DNA of 64,000 nt from Actinoplanes utahensis (GTDB taxonomy: Bacteria; Actinomycetota; Actinomycetes; Mycobacteriales; Micromonosporaceae). A program made the translations under genes and the position numbers. The first letter of the stretch is position 1, and the number at the start of each line of letters is the position of its first letter. The stretch lies in the NCBI RefSeq assembly GCF_016862455.1, contig NZ_BOMZ01000011.1, forward strand, positions 1 to 64,000, in the 5' to 3' direction. Positions 62,255-64,000 of the stretch are shown here, piece by piece. The notes beneath the pieces were generated by a model. It worked only from the letters and a program-made list of their open reading frames with translations. It was not told where the DNA came from and made no database searches.

Positions 62255-62943
62255 AGCGGCTCCTCCCGCAACACGAAACCGACGCCGCGGACGGTGTGCA
62301 GCAGTCGCGCCTCGCCCTCGGCCTCCAGCTTGCGCCGAAGATAGCCGAGGTAGACGTGCAGACTGTTCGACCCCTCGCCGAAGTCGTAACCCCAGACCTG
62401 CTCGAACAGCGCGCTGCGGGACAGCACCTGCCGGGGGTGGCGCAGGAACACCTCGAGGATCCCGAACTCGGTACGGGTCAGCTTCAGCGTCCGGTCGCCC
62501 CGCCACACCTCACGGGTCGTCTGGTCCATCCGGACATCCGCGAACTCGAGGAGATCCGCGGCCGACGTGGGCGCCGTGACCAGCGCGGACCGGCGTAGCA
62601 GAGCCCGGATGCGGGCCAGCAGCTCCTGCAGGGCGAACGGTTTGACCAGGTAGTCGTCGGCGCCCGCGTCGAGCCCGGCGACCCGGTCGCCGACGCTGTC
62701 GCGGGCGGTGAGCATCAGCACCGGCATCAGCACCCCGCCGGCGCGCAGCCGGCGGCACGTCTCCAGGCCGTCCATCCGGGGCATGCTCACGTCGAGGATC
62801 AGCGCGTCCGGCTCGCCGGCCCGCACCGCGTCGAGAGCCGCCAGGCCGTCACCGACGGTGTCGACCTGATAGCCCTCGAACCGCAGGGTACGGGCCAGCG
62901 AGTCACGCACGGCCGCGTCGTCCTCCACCACCAGGATCCGCAT
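62251..62943 (-). CDS. OmpR/PhoB-family response regulator (MprA-like)
   Basis: 230 residues. Receiver 1-118 with [20 protein letters not shown], phospho-acceptor Asp in [14 protein letters not shown], and Lys in [12 protein letters not shown]; trans_reg_C winged helix about 135-228 with [20 protein letters not shown] and [18 protein letters not shown]. Coupled to the kinase by GTGA. Seven bases separate it from the stop of the FMN-binding gene, so redox genes and the two-component system form one operon. Confidence 0.95.
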   Translation of the reverse strand: MRILVVEDDAAVRDSLARTLRFEGYQVDTVGDGLAALDAVRAGEPDALILDVSMPRMDGLETCRRLRAGGVLMPVLMLTARDSVGDRVAGLDAGADDYLVKPFALQELLARIRALLRRSALVTAPTSAADLLEFADVRMDQTTREVWRGDRTLKLTRTEFGILEVFLRHPRQVLSRSALFEQVWGYDFGEGSNSLHVYLGYLRRKLEAEGEARLLHTVRGVGFVLREEPL

Positions 62944-62950
62944 GGGCCTA

Positions 62951-63349
62951 TTAAAGCCCGGCCGCGTCGAGCGCCGACTGCAGTGACTGCAGGTAACCGC
63001 CGCTGGTGTAGGTGGCGCCGGACACCGTGTCGATGTCCGCGCTCTGGGCCGCGAGGGTCTGTTCGATCAGCTTCGGGACGGCCCGCGCGCTGATCTCCTC
63101 GTGTTTCGGACTGCCGCCCGGACGGACCGGCACGGCGACCGAGGTGATCCTCCCGTCCGCGACGGTGATCACCACCTGGACGTCGCCCTCCCGGGTCGCC
63201 ACGGTGGCGCCGCTGAAACTCTGCCCGGCGCCCACCGGCGCGACCGCCGCCGTCTCCACCACGGCGCTCTGGCCGGTGCTGGTCCGGTAACCGAACAGCA
63301 GGACCAGCGCGGCCACCGTGGAGATCATCCACAGCATGATTCGTCGCAT
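62951..63349 (-). CDS. FMN-binding domain protein (membrane-anchored)
   Basis: 132 residues from the ATG at 63349, with GGAG eight bases upstream. One N-terminal membrane helix ([20 protein letters not shown]), then an FMN-binding domain about 45-130 with [20 protein letters not shown], and the [20 protein letters not shown] motif in which a serine or threonine carries the covalent flavin in family members. It acts as an electron carrier outside the membrane. The neighbouring ferredoxin-reductase-type gene 13 bases upstream points to a flavin-based electron transfer chain. Confidence 0.9.
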   Translation of the reverse strand: MRRIMLWMISTVAALVLLFGYRTSTGQSAVVETAAVAPVGAGQSFSGATVATREGDVQVVITVADGRITSVAVPVRPGGSPKHEEISARAVPKLIEQTLAAQSADIDTVSGATYTSGGYLQSLQSALDAAGL

Positions 63350-63362
63350 CTCAGGGGCTCCG

Positions 63363-64000
63363 TTACCAGGCGAAGAGTTCGGTGTGGACGCGTTCCGGGC
63401 GTACCCCGGCGTCGAGGGCCGCGGCCCGGGCGGCGCCCGCCCACTCCTCGGGGCCGCAGATGTAGACCCGGGAGGCGGCGATGTGCGGCGCCACCCGGCG
63501 CAGGGCCTCGACGTCGCCGTGCGTGGCGAGCGACGAGGGCAGCCAGGAGGCACGGCCGGCGCGCGGCCCGGTCAGCGGCACCACCCGCACCCCGCGCCGG
63601 GACGCGAGCCAGTCCAGCTCGCCGCGGAACGCCAGGTCCTCCTCGCCGCGCGCCCGGTAGATCAGAGTGGCCTCGCCGTCGCGGTACGGCAGCTCGCCGA
63701 GCAGCGACAGCAGCGGTGTGATCCCGATGCCGCAGGCCATCAGGACCACCGGCTCCCCGGCGTAGGACTCCCCGGTCAGCTTGCCGTACGGCCCCTCGGC
63801 GAACACTCTCGTCCCCGGCCGCAGGGCCGCCACGCGGGAACTGCCGTCGCCCTGGCTCTTCACGGTGATCCGCAACTCGTCGCCGCCGGGCGTCGCCGAC
63901 AGCGAGAACGGGTTCGACCGGGTCCAGCCGGGCCCGTTCAGGAACCGCCAGTGGAAGAACTGCCCGGCCCGCACCGGCAGCTCGGCGAGCCGCTCCCCGG
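63363..64000 (-). CDS. Ferric-reductase/ferredoxin-NADP reductase-type protein (N-terminus outside window)
   Basis: At least 212 residues of a gene continuing beyond the window end; the frame has no stop up to position 64000. FAD-binding part with GQFFHWRF and TRSNPFSLSATPGG (RxxSPF-type flavin motif), and NAD(P)-binding part with LMACGIGITPLLSLLGELPY and VYICGPEEW near the C-terminus. Typical of ferric-reductase-like transmembrane proteins whose helices would lie upstream. Together with the FMN-binding protein it should move electrons from NAD(P)H to an external acceptor. Confidence 0.9.
   Translation of the reverse strand, partial: GERLAELPVRAGQFFHWRFLNGPGWTRSNPFSLSATPGGDELRITVKSQGDGSSRVAALRPGTRVFAEGPYGKLTGESYAGEPVVLMACGIGITPLLSLLGELPYRDGEATLIYRARGEEDLAFRGELDWLASRRGVRVVPLTGPRAGRASWLPSSLATHGDVEALRRVAPHIAASRVYICGPEEWAGAARAAALDAGVRPERVHTELFAW

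Overview
The window is very GC-rich DNA with strong third-position GC bias, GTG/TTG starts and many 4-base ATGA/GTGA gene overlaps. Together with the gene content (PadR/LuxR-type two-component pairs, Tat sulfatase, CBM2 endoglucanase behind a CelR-type palindrome, AA10 LPMO, RamB-type regulator beside isocitrate lyase, DtxR-type iron box, and a complete chemosensory operon) this suggests a filamentous actinobacterium, most likely Micromonosporaceae such as Actinoplanes. The family assignment is inference. I saw no tRNA, rRNA, CRISPR array, insertion sequence or prophage.

Layout. 1-4.2 kb: 3' end of a TPR protein with a 12-residue tandem repeat, a membrane GGDEF cyclase, then a MacAB-type efflux operon (3.0-6.2 kb) preceded by an alpha/beta hydrolase. 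7.3-10.4 kb: L,D-transpeptidase with a strikingly structured leader, a CAP-domain secreted protein and a membrane acyltransferase. 10.5-19.6 kb: a chemosensory operon on the plus strand, cheW-cheR-cheW-MCP-cheA(REC)-cheB-triple receiver/histidine kinase, with most joints translationally coupled and no separate cheY. 19.6-27.2 kb: a PGRP-type amidase, an FtsX-type ABC exporter and a divergent NarL-type two-component system. 27.2-38.9 kb: DMT exporter/LysR pair, DUF305 lipoprotein, LPMO, DUF1905 protein, GGDEF-EAL protein divergent from a CHASE4-type MCP, PAP2 phosphatase, sulfatase, small proteins, and a pterin dehydratase/glyoxalase fusion.

39-43.5 kb: glyoxylate shunt, aceA-aceB, with a divergent RamB-type regulator; an inverted repeat and tandem half-sites lie between them. 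43.5-49.3 kb: a decayed area with a truncated response regulator, a Rid protein, an AAA ATPase, a GH15 trehalase/glucoamylase, an MT0933-type antitoxin-like protein and a frame-broken small gene. 49.3-55.3 kb: hydrolase, SRPBCC, LysE exporter, GH5 endoglucanase with operator, ArsR-SRPBCC pair, arylamine N-acetyltransferase. 55.4-59.6 kb: siderophore uptake (binding protein divergent from two permeases and an ATPase) around an iron box; the first permease appears to use a CTG start. 59.6-64 kb: L-2-hydroxyglutarate oxidase, and an operon of flavin/ferric reductase (cut by the window end), FMN-binding protein, OmpR-type regulator and sensor kinase.

The most notable items are the chemosensory operon ending in a triple-receiver kinase, the 17-bp inverted repeat leader of the L,D-transpeptidase, the CTG-started iron permease, the frame-broken gene at 48.5 kb, the truncated response regulator at 43.8 kb, and several perfect terminator hairpins, one lying inside a coding end and one enclosing the stop codons of two convergent genes.
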